Notes under the pieces: model-generated | What the model saw: the letters and a program-made list of their open reading frames with translations, nothing else | What the model was told of the DNA's origin: nothing | Database searches by the model: none | Assembly: GCF_037963835.1 (NCBI RefSeq) | Contig: NZ_CP150145.1 | Location: 2,480,001 to 2,544,000 of the forward strand | From: Paenibacillus sp. FSL H8-0332 | Lineage (GTDB): Bacteria > Bacillota > Bacilli > Paenibacillales > Paenibacillaceae | Reading direction: 5' to 3' | DNA: 64,000 nucleotides | Position numbers and translations under genes: made by a program | Part shown: piece by piece, positions 62,662 to 64,000 of the stretch | How the letters are laid out: each line of letters starts with the position of its first letter | Numbering within the stretch: position 1 is the stretch's first letter

Positions 62662-63736
62662 AAAACAAGGGGGTGAAACCCTGCAAACCGTAACGATTTC
62701 AATACGCATTTTTCCACCCCGTCCGTCTGTATTGGTGGATATGGGGAACGAATACATTCGAACCGTCAACGAATTAACGGAGCAAGCCGAAAGGTCTGGA
62801 ACGTTTCCGAAATTAACTTCAAAAACCGTCCATGCCAATCTACCCTCTGCCGTAAAAAATCAAGTGATTCGAGACGCCAAAAGCCTGTTTCAGCGGTTCA
62901 AGAAAACGAAGAAACGGCCTCTTCTCCAAAAGAGGGTGTACTACGTGAACAATCAAAATTATACGATTTGGGGCAACCACATTTCTTTCCCCGTGATCCT
63001 GGATGGAAAAGTACAACGTCTTGTGGTCCCTTCACTTCTTTCGGATCGGGAGCGGGACATGCTTTCAAATGGGAAGCTTGGACTTCTGCGCGTGGTTCAA
63101 AAATCAGCGAAATGGTTTGTTCAAATTTCAATCGAACGACCGACCAAACCAGCCGATGGTCATGAAGTAATGGGGATTGATTTAGGCTTGAAAGTGCCTG
63201 CTGTTGTCGTAACCTCTAGCGGGAAGACCAAATTTTGCGGAAACGGACGTAAAAACAAATTTGTTCGCCGTAAGTACAGCAGCTATCGCCGCAAATTAGG
63301 AAAGCTTAAAAAGTTATCCGCGATCCGTAAACAGAACGACAAGGAAAGTCGTTTTATGAAAGATCAGAATCACAAAATCAGCCGCCAGATCGTGAATATG
63401 GCGATTCAAGAAAAGGTGTCTGTCATCAAGCTAGAGAAACTGACGAATATTCGTAAGACGACAAGAACAAGTCGTAAAAACGCTAAAAATCTGCATCAAT
63501 GGTCGTTCTATCAGTTGCAAATGTTCATCGCATATAAAGCGACACTTGCTGGAATCCAAGTGATTGAAGTGAATCCGGCATACACCTCGCAAGCCTGTCC
63601 CTCTTGTGGAGAGCGGAACAAAGCAAAGGATCGAACGTATCATTGCAACTGCGGTTATACAGCACATCGGGATCGGGTAGGTGCCATCAACATCATGCGT
63701 CAACCTGTGGCAGATGGTAACAGTCTGCCAGCCTAG
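62648..63736 (+). CDS. tnpB: TnpB RNA-guided nuclease
   Basis: 362 residues from ATG 62648, which overlaps the tnpA end. RuvC catalytic residues in place: Asp178 in GIDLGLKVPA, Glu263 in IKLEKLTNIRK and Asp342 in AHRDRVGAINI. The zinc finger CPSCGERNKAKDRTYHCNCG is complete. TnpB proteins cut DNA guided by an RNA transcribed from the right end of the element. Full length with no frameshift. Confidence 0.93.
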   Translation: MSRNKKQGGETLQTVTISIRIFPPRPSVLVDMGNEYIRTVNELTEQAERSGTFPKLTSKTVHANLPSAVKNQVIRDAKSLFQRFKKTKKRPLLQKRVYYVNNQNYTIWGNHISFPVILDGKVQRLVVPSLLSDRERDMLSNGKLGLLRVVQKSAKWFVQISIERPTKPADGHEVMGIDLGLKVPAVVVTSSGKTKFCGNGRKNKFVRRKYSSYRRKLGKLKKLSAIRKQNDKESRFMKDQNHKISRQIVNMAIQEKVSVIKLEKLTNIRKTTRTSRKNAKNLHQWSFYQLQMFIAYKATLAGIQVIEVNPAYTSQACPSCGERNKAKDRTYHCNCGYTAHRDRVGAINIMRQPVADGNSLPA

Positions 63737-63866
63737 GTAGCTATAAGCTCTGATCTAGGATGGGCGAATGAACTCGCCCTTAACTTAGCAGTAGGGCAAA
63801 GCGGAAACGTATGCGCCCGCTAACTAGCTAAGAATCCCACCCTTTTAAGGGTGTGGAGGTTCAAGT
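63640..63866 (+). ncRNA. Candidate right-end omega RNA of the IS605 element
   Basis: Region from the end of tnpB to the right-end hairpin (63837-63856). In known TnpB systems the guide scaffold is made from this segment and the guide comes from sequence just past the right end. Position is the only evidence here. Confidence 0.3.
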
Positions 63867-63892
63867 GTATAGGCCATGAAATTGGGGGGACT

Positions 63893-64000
63893 ATGAAAAA
63901 GTCAGAGGTTACACTAAGTAAAGCTACAGGGGAGGATGCGGCGGATATTCATGCTATGCAGCTTCAGGCCTTTATGCCGCTCTTGGAGAAATATCAGGAT
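63893..64000 (+). CDS. GNAT acetyltransferase, 3' end outside window
   Basis: ATG 63893 with GGGGGG upstream. Only 36 residues are visible; LSKATGEDAADIHAMQLQAF is the usual start of a GNAT-fold N-acetyltransferase. The rest is beyond the window edge. Confidence 0.6.
   Translation, partial: MKKSEVTLSKATGEDAADIHAMQLQAFMPLLEKYQD

Larger units (their letters stand above)
62215..63866 (+). mobile_element. IS200/IS605-family element
   Basis: Holds a damaged tnpA and an intact tnpB. A hairpin near each end: CCACTCC-TTTA-GGGGTGG (about 62220-62237) on the left and CCACCCTT-TT-AAGGGTGTGG (63837-63856) on the right. No inverted terminal repeat or target duplication is expected in this family. The left edge inside merR is approximate; 62215 and 63866 are estimates. 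Confidence 0.8.

Overview
The window looks like a chromosomal segment of a soil or plant-associated Paenibacillus (low-GC Gram-positive lineage, here with fairly GC-rich coding sequence). Evidence: lipoprotein-anchored ABC binding proteins, YesM/YesN-type two-component systems, S-layer-homology anchored xylanase, CcpA-type cre sequences, GTG/TTG starts with strong GGAGG ribosome binding sites, and YheC/D spore-coat ATP-grasp family. The genus is inferred from family content, not proven. No rRNA, tRNA or CRISPR array was seen.

Layout. (1) 1-20.4 kb, xylan/arabinoxylan region: the 3' part of a cell-surface GH10 xylanase (CBM9, FN3 x3, SLH x3), a secreted Asp-box protein, a leftward three-gene sensor (histidine kinase, AraC-type response regulator, sugar-binding lipoprotein), a divergent YtfQRT-YjfF-type furanose importer, a second YtfQ-like binding protein, then a secreted enzyme run: XynD-like GH43-CBM6-CBM36 arabinofuranohydrolase, second GH43, small GH10 xylanase. 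Together they cut arabinoxylan outside the cell, sense released sugar and import it. (2) 20.4-23.5 kb, repeat island: arrays of a 51-bp repeat, interrupted by an IS256-family element whose 8-bp target duplication can be read directly, and flanking a gene for a nuclease-fold-like protein. (3) 23.6-30.9 kb: AraC regulator, LplB/YtcP/lipoprotein oligosaccharide importer, and its own kinase/regulator pair. (4) 30.9-37 kb: YheC/D-like ATP-grasp protein, an unusual fusion of an adenylate-forming domain to an SbnA-like PLP enzyme, an MFS transporter and a phosphodiesterase. (5) 37.1-39.9 kb: a fourth 51-bp array and an IS110-family element inserted at a CT dinucleotide inside a REP-like repeat, between a strong promoter with an MntR-like dyad and the Mn/Zn importer that follows (39.96-42.46 kb). 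(6) 42.6-53.1 kb: small metabolic genes and regulators (O-methyltransferase with a broken LysR gene, DUF2975/XRE pair, DUF817, saccharopine-dehydrogenase-like protein with divergent LuxR regulator, FMN reductase, Rieske oxygenase, histidine phosphatase, quinone-oxidoreductase-like protein with divergent MarR regulator, ArsR regulator). (7) 53.2-60.7 kb: TetR-headed export cluster (MFS pump, FtsX-type ABC pair, ABC-2-type pair). (8) 60.7-64 kb: a beta-lactamase-fold pseudogene, a MerR gene cut by an IS200/IS605 element with intact tnpB and damaged tnpA, and the start of a GNAT acetyltransferase.

Beyond the 51-bp arrays, at least three dispersed intergenic repeat families are visible: a ~105-bp element (three copies, two of them reaching into protein-coding ends), a ~135-bp REP-like element (two copies, one split by IS110), and a degenerate ~65-140-bp family (two copies). 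The most unusual items are the 51-bp repeat arrays around the nuclease-like gene, the adenylation/SbnA fusion, and the IS110 insertion with a possible bridge-RNA region.
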